DNA of 8,944 bases from Candidatus Heimdallarchaeota archaeon (GTDB lineage Archaea; Asgardarchaeota; Heimdallarchaeia; Heimdallarchaeales; Heimdallarchaeaceae). Location of the stretch: NCBI GenBank assembly GCA_016839985.1, contig JAEOTG010000212.1, positions 1 through 8,944 of the forward strand. The letters are read 5' to 3'. Made by a program: the position numbers and the translations under genes. The notes beneath the pieces are model-generated. The model ran no database searches. It was not told the DNA's origin and saw only the letters and a program-made list of their open reading frames with translations. How positions within the stretch are numbered: position 1 is the first letter of the stretch; every line of letters starts with the position of its first letter. Below are positions 1 to 5,689 of this stretch, piece by piece.

Positions 1-11
1 ATGTTTATATT

Positions 12-998
12 ATGGATATGGACAATGAGTCTATATCTTATTCAGCTCCTGGTAAGATTATCTTATTTGGTGAGCATGCAGTTGTTTATGGCTATGCAGC
101 AATAGCAATTGCAGTTGAGTTAAGAGCAAAATGTACCATTGTTCCTTCTTTATCCAAAAATCCTTCAATTTCAACTCCAGATTTGTTTCCAAAAAAGAGT
201 TTCACAATTAACAAAGTCTCATCTCTTCCACCATCATTAAGAGCCATTGAATTTGTAATTAAAGAAATGCTTCCAAGTAAAAAAAGTACACAATCTCCAA
301 GGATAGAAATAACATCTGAAATACCTCCTTCAGCTGGTCTTGGTTCAAGTGCTGCTGTTGTGGTTTCATTAATTTCTAGCTTACAAGCTTTCTTGAATAC
401 CAATAGTAACTTAGACATGATTAATAGGATGGCTTTTGAAGCTGAAAAGATAATTCATGGTTCTCCTTCTGGAATAGATAACACCATTTCAACATTTGGT
501 GGTGGGATATATTATGAAAATGAAGTGAAGAGAAAAATACCAATAGACGACAAATCTTGCTTTTTTGTTATCATAAATAGTCTTATTCCTCGGAACACAA
601 AGGATGTTGTTGAAAAAGTTAAACAAAGAAGAGATGAAAATAAGCAAGAAATTGATCAAATATTTGAAGAGATTCAAACAATTTCCATTCAAGGTGAAAT
701 GAGTCTTAGAAAAGGAGATCATGAAAGAACTGGAACTCTAATGTCAGAAAATCAGAAATTACTTGAAAAATTAGGAGTAGGTCACCAAGAGCTTACAAAA
801 ATAATTCGATTAGTAGACAAACATGGTGCGTTGGGAAGAAAATTAACAGGAGCGGGAGAAGGTGGTTGTATTGTTGCATTATTTGATGATTATCAAAAAA
901 CTCAGCAAGCAATAAATACGCTTAAAGAGAAAGGCTTCCAAGCATTCATTACTAATGTTTCTTCAATAGGTGTGAGAAATGAATCAGAACATGTTTGA
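12..998 (+). CDS. mvk: mevalonate kinase (GHMP kinase family)
   Basis: Phosphorylates mevalonate to mevalonate 5-phosphate with ATP in the cytoplasm, the first kinase step of archaeal isoprenoid lipid synthesis. All three GHMP motifs are visible in the 328 residues: motif 1 SAPGKIILFGEHAVVYG (11-27, with K15 and E21), the ATP loop PPSAGLGSSAA (105-114) and motif 3 KLTGAGEGG (277-285). The HGSPSGIDN segment (149-157) carries the expected catalytic Asp156, and E144 sits where the family places a Mg ligand. Motif 2 and the GEHAVVYG string favour mevalonate kinase over phosphomevalonate kinase, galactokinase or mevalonate-3-kinase. Length is normal. The start is uncertain: Met1 (12) and Met3 (18) are both reasonable, no Shine-Dalgarno is visible, and the frame stays open to the left edge. 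The 3' end overlaps ipk by 20 bases, implying co-transcription. Confidence 0.95.
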   Translation: MDMDNESISYSAPGKIILFGEHAVVYGYAAIAIAVELRAKCTIVPSLSKNPSISTPDLFPKKSFTINKVSSLPPSLRAIEFVIKEMLPSKKSTQSPRIEITSEIPPSAGLGSSAAVVVSLISSLQAFLNTNSNLDMINRMAFEAEKIIHGSPSGIDNTISTFGGGIYYENEVKRKIPIDDKSCFFVIINSLIPRNTKDVVEKVKQRRDENKQEIDQIFEEIQTISIQGEMSLRKGDHERTGTLMSENQKLLEKLGVGHQELTKIIRLVDKHGALGRKLTGAGEGGCIVALFDDYQKTQQAINTLKEKGFQAFITNVSSIGVRNESEHV

Positions 999-1794
999 TA
1001 TTATAAAGTTAGGTGGATCGATTATAACTGATAAACATGAGTATAAACAACTAAAAACAGAAATTCTTAGAGATATCTGCAATGTAATTGCGACTTGGAA
1101 CAAAAATATCATTATCGTACATGGGGCTGGTTCTTTTGGTCACATACTGGCAAAAAAACATTCTATTATATCCGGTTATACAGATTCTACACAATTAGAA
1201 GGACTAACAGATATTCGAATAGATGTAAACGAATTATCTCAATCAATTGTTAAAACACTTAAAAATCAAGGAAAACCAGCCATTGCATTTCAAACAAGTG
1301 CATTGGTTTTTGATGAGAATGAAGAAACCAATCCCTCTTTTTTTGTAGAACCTCTTAAGAAAGCTCTTACAATAGGATTAATACCAGTTTTATCTGGAGA
1401 TGTTTTATTCACAAATGAGAAAGATTTTACGATTTATAGTGGTGATTCTCTCATAAATTTGTTAGTTCAAGAATTTGATGTAGACCGTGTAATTTTCATA
1501 ACAGATGTTGATGGATTAATGGTTAAAGACTCAAAACTAGACGGAATAGAGAGACTTTCCTCACTTCCTTTAAACGATTTGAGAGAGATAGAAATAGCTG
1601 ATTACTCAAAAAAAGATTTAGCTGATGTAACAGGAACAATGAAAGGTAAAGTTGAAACCATTTTGTCTATTGGTCAATTTGTTAACCAAGTAGTTGTTGT
1701 AAATGGAAATGACCCTGAAAGGATTTCCAAAGTTCTGAGAAGAGAGCCTACAATTTGCACAATAGTAGAAGGAGAAAAATCTACTAAAAGATAA
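979..1794 (+). CDS. ipk: isopentenyl phosphate kinase (amino acid kinase fold)
   Basis: Converts isopentenyl phosphate plus ATP to isopentenyl diphosphate, the last phosphorylation of the archaeal mevalonate pathways. The 271 residues show the amino-acid-kinase fold: Lys-Gly loop KLGGSIITDK (10-19), HGAGSFGH (48-55) whose final His55 aligns with the catalytic His that distinguishes IPK from related kinases, SGDVLF (139-144), YSGDSL (153-158), TDVDGL (175-180) and the nucleotide-binding DVTGTMKGK (216-224). The start at 979 has an AGGTG ribosome site at 968-972, six bases upstream, inside the end of mvk; Met5 (991) is an alternative. The 20-base overlap with mvk supports translational coupling and a shared pathway. 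The enzymes that make isopentenyl phosphate are not in the window, so the exact pathway branch cannot be told here. Confidence 0.94.
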   Translation: MNQNMFDIIKLGGSIITDKHEYKQLKTEILRDICNVIATWNKNIIIVHGAGSFGHILAKKHSIISGYTDSTQLEGLTDIRIDVNELSQSIVKTLKNQGKPAIAFQTSALVFDENEETNPSFFVEPLKKALTIGLIPVLSGDVLFTNEKDFTIYSGDSLINLLVQEFDVDRVIFITDVDGLMVKDSKLDGIERLSSLPLNDLREIEIADYSKKDLADVTGTMKGKVETILSIGQFVNQVVVVNGNDPERISKVLRREPTICTIVEGEKSTKR

Positions 1795-1797
1795 GTC

Positions 1798-1806
1798 TTT
1801 TAAATT
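1798..1806 (+). promoter_or_regulatory. possible TATA box for the L7Ae operon
   Basis: TTTTAAATT lies just after the ipk stop and about 60 bases before the L7Ae start. An archaeal TATA box here would place transcription start around 1825-1830, leaving a leader of about 40 bases. Such matches are common in AT-rich DNA, and read-through from ipk (only 72 bases upstream of L7Ae) is equally possible. Confidence 0.35.
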
Positions 1807-1824
1807 CAATCTAAATTCTGTTAA

Positions 1825-1861
1825 TACCTAATGAAGGCATAAAAAAGTATGCCCGAGGTGA
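1825..1861 (+). promoter_or_regulatory. candidate L7Ae-binding kink-turn enclosing the ribosome binding site
   Basis: The leader can fold into a stem GGCAT (1836-1840) with ATGCC (1849-1853), extendable by A1841-U1848. Below it lie an A1835/C1854 mismatch and tandem G.A pairs (G1833-A1834 facing G1855-A1856). A short lower stem pairs ACC (1826-1828) with GGU (1857-1859), with a U.G pair at 1825/1860. The unpaired strand UAAU (1829-1832) ends in U before GA, as in L7Ae-type kink-turns, although most have three unpaired bases and this has four. The 3' side contains the Shine-Dalgarno GAGGTGA (1855-1861). L7Ae is known to repress its own translation in several archaea through such a leader kink-turn; assigning that role here is inference. 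Confidence 0.5.
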
Positions 1862-1866
1862 AGATG

Positions 1867-2226
1867 ATGTACAAAAAGTTTGATATTCCAGAAGAGATCG
1901 TTAAAGAGTCTTTAAACATTTTAGAAACTTCAGCAAAAACCGGTAAGATTAGAAAAGGAACAAATGAAGTTACAAAAGTAATCGAGAGAAAACAAGCACA
2001 GCTTGTTTTTATAGCGGAAGATGTTAATCCTCCTGAAATTGTAATGCATTTACCTCTATTATGCGAGGAAAGCAAAATAACATACACATTTGTACCCACT
2101 AAAGATGATCTTGGTAAAGCTGCAGGACTTAAAGTTGGTTCAGCTTCTATAGCTATTGTTGATCCTGGTGAAGCTAAGCAATCCATAAAGGGATTAAACA
2201 GTAAGCTAGAAGAGCTGAAAAAGTAA
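1867..2226 (+). CDS. rpl7ae: 50S ribosomal protein L7Ae (eL8), kink-turn RNA-binding protein
   Basis: Binds kink-turns in 23S rRNA and, in archaea generally, in box C/D and H/ACA guide RNAs and RNase P RNA. The 119 residues align throughout with archaeal L7Ae: MYKKFDIPEE at the N-terminus, the RNA-contacting KGTNEVTKVIER, then FIAEDVNPPEIVMHLPLLCE and a C-terminal LGKAAGL. The start was moved from ATG 1849 to ATG 1867. A strong Shine-Dalgarno GAGGTGA sits at 1855-1861, five bases before 1867, and other archaeal L7Ae proteins begin MY-x-x-F. ATG 1864 is only two bases from the Shine-Dalgarno. First gene of a ribosomal operon, with S28e starting 13 bases after its stop. The leader may mediate autoregulation by the protein itself. 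Confidence 0.96.
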   Translation: MYKKFDIPEEIVKESLNILETSAKTGKIRKGTNEVTKVIERKQAQLVFIAEDVNPPEIVMHLPLLCEESKITYTFVPTKDDLGKAAGLKVGSASIAIVDPGEAKQSIKGLNSKLEELKK

Positions 2227-2239
2227 ATAGGTGAAACTG

Positions 2240-2461
2240 ATGAGCACTTCAAGAGAAGATGATGGAACCCCTGCAGAAGTTATTCAAGTCTTAGACAGGA
2301 CAGGAAGTGTAGGTGAAGTAACACAGGCTAGAGTTAAGGTTTTAGACGGACGAGATAAGAATCGTATTCTAACAAGAAACCTTAAAGGACCAGTTCGAAA
2401 AGGCGATATAATTATGCTAAGAGAAACAGAGCGAGAAGCAAAGAAAATCCGCAGAAGGTAA
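2240..2461 (+). CDS. rps28e: 30S ribosomal protein S28e (eS28)
   Basis: Small-subunit ribosomal protein that lies near the mRNA exit region of the 30S platform. The 73 residues match the archaeal/eukaryotic family over their length: PAEVIQVLDRTGS, VTQARVKVLDGRDK, then NLKGPVRKGDI and the hallmark C-terminal LRETEREAKKIRRR. The frame is open from a GTG at 2231, but ATG 2240 is preferred. AGGTGA at 2229-2234 is a Shine-Dalgarno with a five-base spacer to 2240, and the GTG itself lies inside that site. Family members are about 65-75 residues, which also fits 2240. Second gene of the L7Ae - S28e - L24e unit, 11 bases before L24e. Confidence 0.95.
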   Translation: MSTSREDDGTPAEVIQVLDRTGSVGEVTQARVKVLDGRDKNRILTRNLKGPVRKGDIIMLRETEREAKKIRRR

Positions 2462-2472
2462 AGTGATAAACA

Positions 2473-2661
2473 ATGCCAAAAACAAGAAAGTGTTCATATT
2501 GTGGGAAAGAAATACCACCAGGTCGTGGAATGCTATTTGTTCAAAGAGCTGGGTCAGTATTGTATTTCTGTTCTAATAAATGCAAAAAATCCCAAATTGT
2601 CTTAAAACGAGATCCAAAGAAACTTAAATGGACAGAGAGATACGAAAGAAAAATAATGTAA
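2473..2661 (+). CDS. rpl24e: 50S ribosomal protein L24e (eL24), zinc-ribbon protein
   Basis: Large-subunit protein, about 62 residues as in other archaea. Four cysteines form the zinc site: C7 and C10 (CSYC) and C33 and C37 (CSNKC). Between them are the conserved GKEIPPGRGMLFVQ and a short strand ending VLYFCS. The C-terminal LKRDPKKLKWTERYER is the family signature. A weak Shine-Dalgarno AGTGAT (2462-2467) lies five bases before the ATG. The gene is the last of the tight ribosomal trio: T-rich DNA follows, then a fresh promoter for ndk. Confidence 0.95.
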   Translation: MPKTRKCSYCGKEIPPGRGMLFVQRAGSVLYFCSNKCKKSQIVLKRDPKKLKWTERYERKIM

Positions 2662-2666
2662 AATTA

Positions 2667-2696
2667 TTTTTAATCTCTTTTCATATTTTTATTTTT
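2667..2696 (+). terminator. T-rich terminator after L24e
   Basis: Four T-tracts in 30 bases (TTTTT at 2667-2671, TTTT near 2678-2681, TTTTT at 2686-2690 and at 2692-2696) directly follow the L24e stop, with no clear hairpin. Archaeal RNA polymerase commonly terminates at such oligo-T runs. Termination may be partial, allowing some read-through into ndk. Confidence 0.55.
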
Positions 2697-2697
2697 C

Positions 2698-2710
2698 AGA
2701 AAGTTTAAAT
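2698..2710 (+). promoter_or_regulatory. probable ndk promoter (BRE/TATA box)
   Basis: The purine-rich AGAAAG resembles a TFB-recognition element and is followed by the TATA-like TTTAAAT at 2704-2710. Transcription would start near 2733, giving a leader of about 33 bases that contains the ndk ribosome site GGGTGA (2754-2759). Its position just after a T-rich terminator supports an independent start. Confidence 0.5.
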
Positions 2711-2765
2711 CAATTAGTTTTTATTCTCATTTGAAATGTGTCAATAAACCATAGGGTGAATTACA

Positions 2766-3215
2766 ATGGAAAGAGAATTTATCATGATTAAACCTGATGG
2801 AGTACAAAGAAATTTAGTTGGTGAAGTAATTAGCAGAATAGAAAAAGTAGGCTTCAAAATTATTGCAATGAAATTCCACAAAGTTACAATGGAACAAGCT
2901 GAAAAACATTATGCGATACACAAAGGAAAACCATTCTATCAGGGACTGCTAGAATATATTACAAGCGGACCTGTGGTTTCTATGATAGTTGAAGGAAAAG
3001 AAGCAGTCAAAATAATTAGAAAAATTGTTGGGGCAACTAATCCAGTAGATGCAGAGCCGGGGTCAATAAGAGGAGATTATACATTGGAAATTGGTAGAAA
3101 TATAGTTCATGCTGCTGATTCCCCTGAAAATGCAATATTGGAATATCAAATTTATTTCAAAGATGATGAAATTCAAACTTATGAAAGAATTGATGAAAAT
3201 TGGATATATGAGTGA
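2766..3215 (+). CDS. ndk: nucleoside diphosphate kinase
   Basis: Transfers the gamma phosphate between nucleoside tri- and diphosphates through a phosphohistidine, supplying GTP and CTP for translation and lipid synthesis. The 149 residues show the family pattern: MIKPDGVQRNLVGE (7-20, with K9), Y49, the HKGKPFY segment (52-58, F57), R85 and TNP (91-93), RGDY (102-105) and the active-site stretch NIVHAADS (112-119), in which His115 is the phosphorylated residue. The length is typical of hexameric NDK. The ATG has a good Shine-Dalgarno GGGTGA (2754-2759) six bases upstream. It follows L24e, as in many archaeal translation clusters, but here the next gene downstream is an opposite-strand surface protein instead of infB. 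Confidence 0.97.
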   Translation: MEREFIMIKPDGVQRNLVGEVISRIEKVGFKIIAMKFHKVTMEQAEKHYAIHKGKPFYQGLLEYITSGPVVSMIVEGKEAVKIIRKIVGATNPVDAEPGSIRGDYTLEIGRNIVHAADSPENAILEYQIYFKDDEIQTYERIDENWIYE

Positions 3216-3258
3216 TATACAAAGTATTGCTTACTCTTTTTATTTTCAAAAAAAGAAG

Positions 3259-3279
3259 AAATTGTGAAAATCACAATTT
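3259..3279. terminator. perfect 9-bp inverted repeat between convergent genes (bidirectional terminator)
   Basis: AAATTGTGA (3259-3267), loop AAA, then TCACAATTT (3271-3279) form a perfect nine-base-pair hairpin. It begins one base beyond the stop of the minus-strand beta-helix gene. On the minus strand it is followed by a T-rich tract with seven T in a row (complement of A7 at 3248-3254), the layout of a hairpin-plus-U-tract terminator. On the plus strand it is followed by TTTTT at 3285-3289, so it may also stop ndk transcripts. Confidence 0.6.
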
Positions 3280-3280
3280 A

Positions 3281-5512
3281 TCACTTTTTAAATAGAAATT
3301 TGAGTTTTCCTTTCTTATTTAGGTAGAAGAATACTCCTACACCGCTTCCAAGTACTATTACAGGCATTGTGAGACCAAGAGCTAAAGCTGTAGTTGGGAA
3401 TTTAGGATAATCACTAGAATTGAGTGGATCTGTACCTTTCTTTACTTCTCTTCCATCTGAATAACCATCTCCGTCCGTGTCTTCATTACATGGATCAGTA
3501 CCGTAAGTATATTCTTCAAGGTTAGTTAATTTATCTTTATCTGGGTCTTCAGCTGAATCATTCACTAAAGCATCAGTTCCATAAGAGATTTCCCAAAAGT
3601 CATCCATACCATCATCATCACTGTCATCATCAAGTGGATTTGTTCCATAAATATTTACCTCATCTCCATCAATTAGATTATCGTCATCACTGTCATCATC
3701 AAGTGGGTCAGTTCCATAATCGATAATTTCATCTCCATCAATTAGATTATCGTCATCACTATCATCATCAAAAGGATCAGTTCCATAATCAAATATTTCC
3801 TCAAGATCATCTATTCTATCTTTATCTATATCATTTAATGGATAATGATCAAAAACAGGATCTCCTTCGCTGTAGATGTAGTAACTTCCAATTCCGCTCC
3901 AGTCATCCCAATAATTCCCTTCATTGATAGAAATATCATACCAGATGTTATTTTCTCCTTCATCCCTAACTTGTGAAGAATGTGTGATGCTATTATTGAA
4001 GAATATGTTATGATGTATTGTATTGTTTTCTGATGAATAATATATGGTTATTGCATAATTTAAATCATCTATTATTTTAGCATTATTTAGAAAGATATTA
4101 TACTTTATCGTGCTATTATCTGCATCATCGAGGTATGTTCCAATTTCTAGATTATCGTAGAATTTATTGTAATTTATTGTACAATTCAATAAATTGGAAG
4201 CATCTATACCTATGGAATTATTAACAAAAACATTGTTTGATATTATTGCATTATCACTTTCATCAATATCTAGTGCAATATCACTATTATTTTCAAAGAT
4301 ATTATTCATTACTCGTATAAAGTGCTGTGTATAAAGTTCTATTCCCCATCCATTATTTCTGAAGATATTTCCTGTTATCTTTGCTTCTAATACATAATTC
4401 ATTTCACTTGCTGACGCTGAAATTCCTCTACCATCATTATTCTGAAAAAGATTCTCTTCTATTTCTATGTAAAAAGTATCTTCTAGTTCCAAACCTCTAA
4501 CATTATTATAGAATTCATTATCATGAATAAATGTATAATTCGATTTCTGAATATCCATTCCTTCTTCATTGTCTACAAAAGAGCAATCTCGAATTTCTGC
4601 ATTATTTGTTCCAGCCATTTTTATTGCATAATTTACTTCTTCAATATTCTGATTAGCTATTAATACGTTTGAACAACCAAAAACGAATAACTGACCATAT
4701 ATGTCTTGATCTATAACAATTGAATTTTGACCTTTGAAAAAACCATGAGGTTTACTATTAACATAATTGTTTTCAAAATTATATAGAAGATAATCTTCTA
4801 AGTCATATTCTTCTACATACATTCCACCATTATAGATTTCGTTGTTAATTATTTCAGAATTAAATGCTGCTCTTAGTCCTATACAATCATCTTGATTTGT
4901 TCCATATATTTCATTACCATCAATAATACAATACTGAGAATTGAAAATGAAGACTGGTCTATTCGAACTACATTCTCTGATTTCATTGTTTGATATTGTT
5001 ATATTGTGTGCTTCTATGGTATATATAGCTTGACTATTTTTCAGAAAAGTATTATTATCAACTATACAACCTACTGTCCACATAATTTGAATTCCTCTAA
5101 TTCCATTATTTATAATAGTATTATTCATGATTTCAGCTGTAAAGGGATCAACATAAGACAAATAAATACCTTCGTTATCTGCATCAACATAACAATTTTT
5201 TACTATGAAATGTGCAGTTGTTTGCTTAATGGAGATTCCTCTAGTATTCGTAGTTGTGACATTATAATTCTCTATGACATAGGGAGTAGTTTCAGATCCA
5301 TCTCCAGAAGTTGCATAGGTTGTGAAATCACCATCACCATTAATAGTGATATTATCTATCAATGTTAAAGAGTTAATTTGAATGGATTTATAGTGATCCC
5401 CTGTTTCTGCAACTATTTCTGCTTTTTCTGAGTAAATAATTAATTGTAATATAATCAAGAAACAAATTATGAATCCAATATGCATTTTTTTTATTTTTAT
5501 TCTTTTATTCAT
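3281..5512 (-). CDS. secreted, membrane-anchored parallel beta-helix protein with TSP3-like calcium repeats
   Basis: Predicted cell-surface protein of 743 residues; molecular function unknown. Order: basic N-terminus and hydrophobic core typical of a signal peptide (1-28); a right-handed beta-helix (about 76-515) built of NNxF/I- and NxI-rich rungs of the NosD/pectate-lyase-like type; a NosD-type cap GNYWDDWSGIG...DHYPL (532-559); Asp-rich thrombospondin type-3-like repeats (about 561-700), with YGTDP-DDDSDDD units likely binding calcium; and a C-terminal membrane helix (about 709-730) followed by a Lys-rich tail. About a dozen N-x-S/T sequons suggest glycosylation. No sugar-lyase active site could be assigned, so adhesion, polysaccharide binding or a structural role are all open. 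The start has GGAG (complement of 5521-5524) eight bases upstream. It lies alone, convergent with ndk and divergent from infB. Confidence 0.85.
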   Translation of the reverse strand: MNKRIKIKKMHIGFIICFLIILQLIIYSEKAEIVAETGDHYKSIQINSLTLIDNITINGDGDFTTYATSGDGSETTPYVIENYNVTTTNTRGISIKQTTAHFIVKNCYVDADNEGIYLSYVDPFTAEIMNNTIINNGIRGIQIMWTVGCIVDNNTFLKNSQAIYTIEAHNITISNNEIRECSSNRPVFIFNSQYCIIDGNEIYGTNQDDCIGLRAAFNSEIINNEIYNGGMYVEEYDLEDYLLYNFENNYVNSKPHGFFKGQNSIVIDQDIYGQLFVFGCSNVLIANQNIEEVNYAIKMAGTNNAEIRDCSFVDNEEGMDIQKSNYTFIHDNEFYNNVRGLELEDTFYIEIEENLFQNNDGRGISASASEMNYVLEAKITGNIFRNNGWGIELYTQHFIRVMNNIFENNSDIALDIDESDNAIISNNVFVNNSIGIDASNLLNCTINYNKFYDNLEIGTYLDDADNSTIKYNIFLNNAKIIDDLNYAITIYYSSENNTIHHNIFFNNSITHSSQVRDEGENNIWYDISINEGNYWDDWSGIGSYYIYSEGDPVFDHYPLNDIDKDRIDDLEEIFDYGTDPFDDDSDDDNLIDGDEIIDYGTDPLDDDSDDDNLIDGDEVNIYGTNPLDDDSDDDGMDDFWEISYGTDALVNDSAEDPDKDKLTNLEEYTYGTDPCNEDTDGDGYSDGREVKKGTDPLNSSDYPKFPTTALALGLTMPVIVLGSGVGVFFYLNKKGKLKFLFKK
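3592..3798 (-). repeat. three tandem 69-bp units coding the TSP3-like repeats
   Basis: Three consecutive units of 69 bases (3592-3660, 3661-3729, 3730-3798) each encode 23 residues containing YGT[DN]P-x-DDDSDDD. The two units at 3661 and 3730 differ at only about seven positions by eye, mostly near one end. The third shares mainly the Asp-coding half. The high DNA identity points to recent duplication. More diverged, differently spaced copies continue towards the C-terminus (YGTDA at residues 644-648, YGTDP at 670-674). Confidence 0.85.
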
Positions 5513-5542
5513 TTAAATAACTCCTTAGATTTAGTGGTGATT

Positions 5543-5552
5543 AAATATATTA
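5543..5552 (-). promoter_or_regulatory. possible promoter of the beta-helix gene
   Basis: On the minus strand TAATATATTT reads as a TATA-like box about 30 bases before the start codon. Transcription would begin near 5515-5522, giving a very short leader that may barely include the GGAG ribosome site. The AT-rich background makes this a weak call. Confidence 0.35.
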
Positions 5553-5621
5553 AGCATTATTCTCTAATTTCTTGAAGTCTCCATTAAATCTCTGATTTTA
5601 TGTTAAACCAATTTGTTTTTA

Positions 5622-5628
5622 TTTAAAT
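5622..5628 (+). promoter_or_regulatory. possible infB promoter (TATA box)
   Basis: TTTAAAT preceded by a T-rich stretch lies 61 bases before the aIF5B start, predicting transcription start near 5650. A second TATA-like run (CTTTAAAAAA, about 5663-5672) is too close to the start unless transcripts are leaderless. The 177-base gap 5513-5689 between divergent genes holds nothing else recognisable. Because infB is separated from ndk by an opposite-strand gene, it must have its own promoter in this gap. Confidence 0.4.
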
Positions 5629-5689
5629 TGCTAAGAAGTTGAATCATACAATATTTACGTTACTTTAAAAAAATAAAGCAGTGATAAGA

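Noticed and set aside
92..722. Minus-strand open frames within mvk
   Set aside because: They run antisense to intact GHMP kinase motifs and show no recognisable protein pattern or start signals.
1821..2252. Long open frame on the minus strand across the L7Ae gene
   Set aside because: It lies opposite a conserved ribosomal protein gene, its translation resembles no family, and it lacks a credible ribosome site; it is an antisense shadow.
3592..3798. CRISPR-like repeat array
   Set aside because: The units are directly adjacent, coding and 69 bases long without unique spacers; no cas genes are present.
5006..5368. 120-codon plus-strand open frame inside the beta-helix gene
   Set aside because: It is antisense to beta-helix rungs that are clearly conserved in pattern. 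The product is Ile/Ser/Cys-rich with no domain, as expected from a complement of Asn-rich coding DNA.
3216..5689. Mobile element carrying the beta-helix gene
   Set aside because: No transposase, integrase, target-site duplication or terminal inverted repeats flank it; the only inverted repeat is a terminator-like hairpin at one end.
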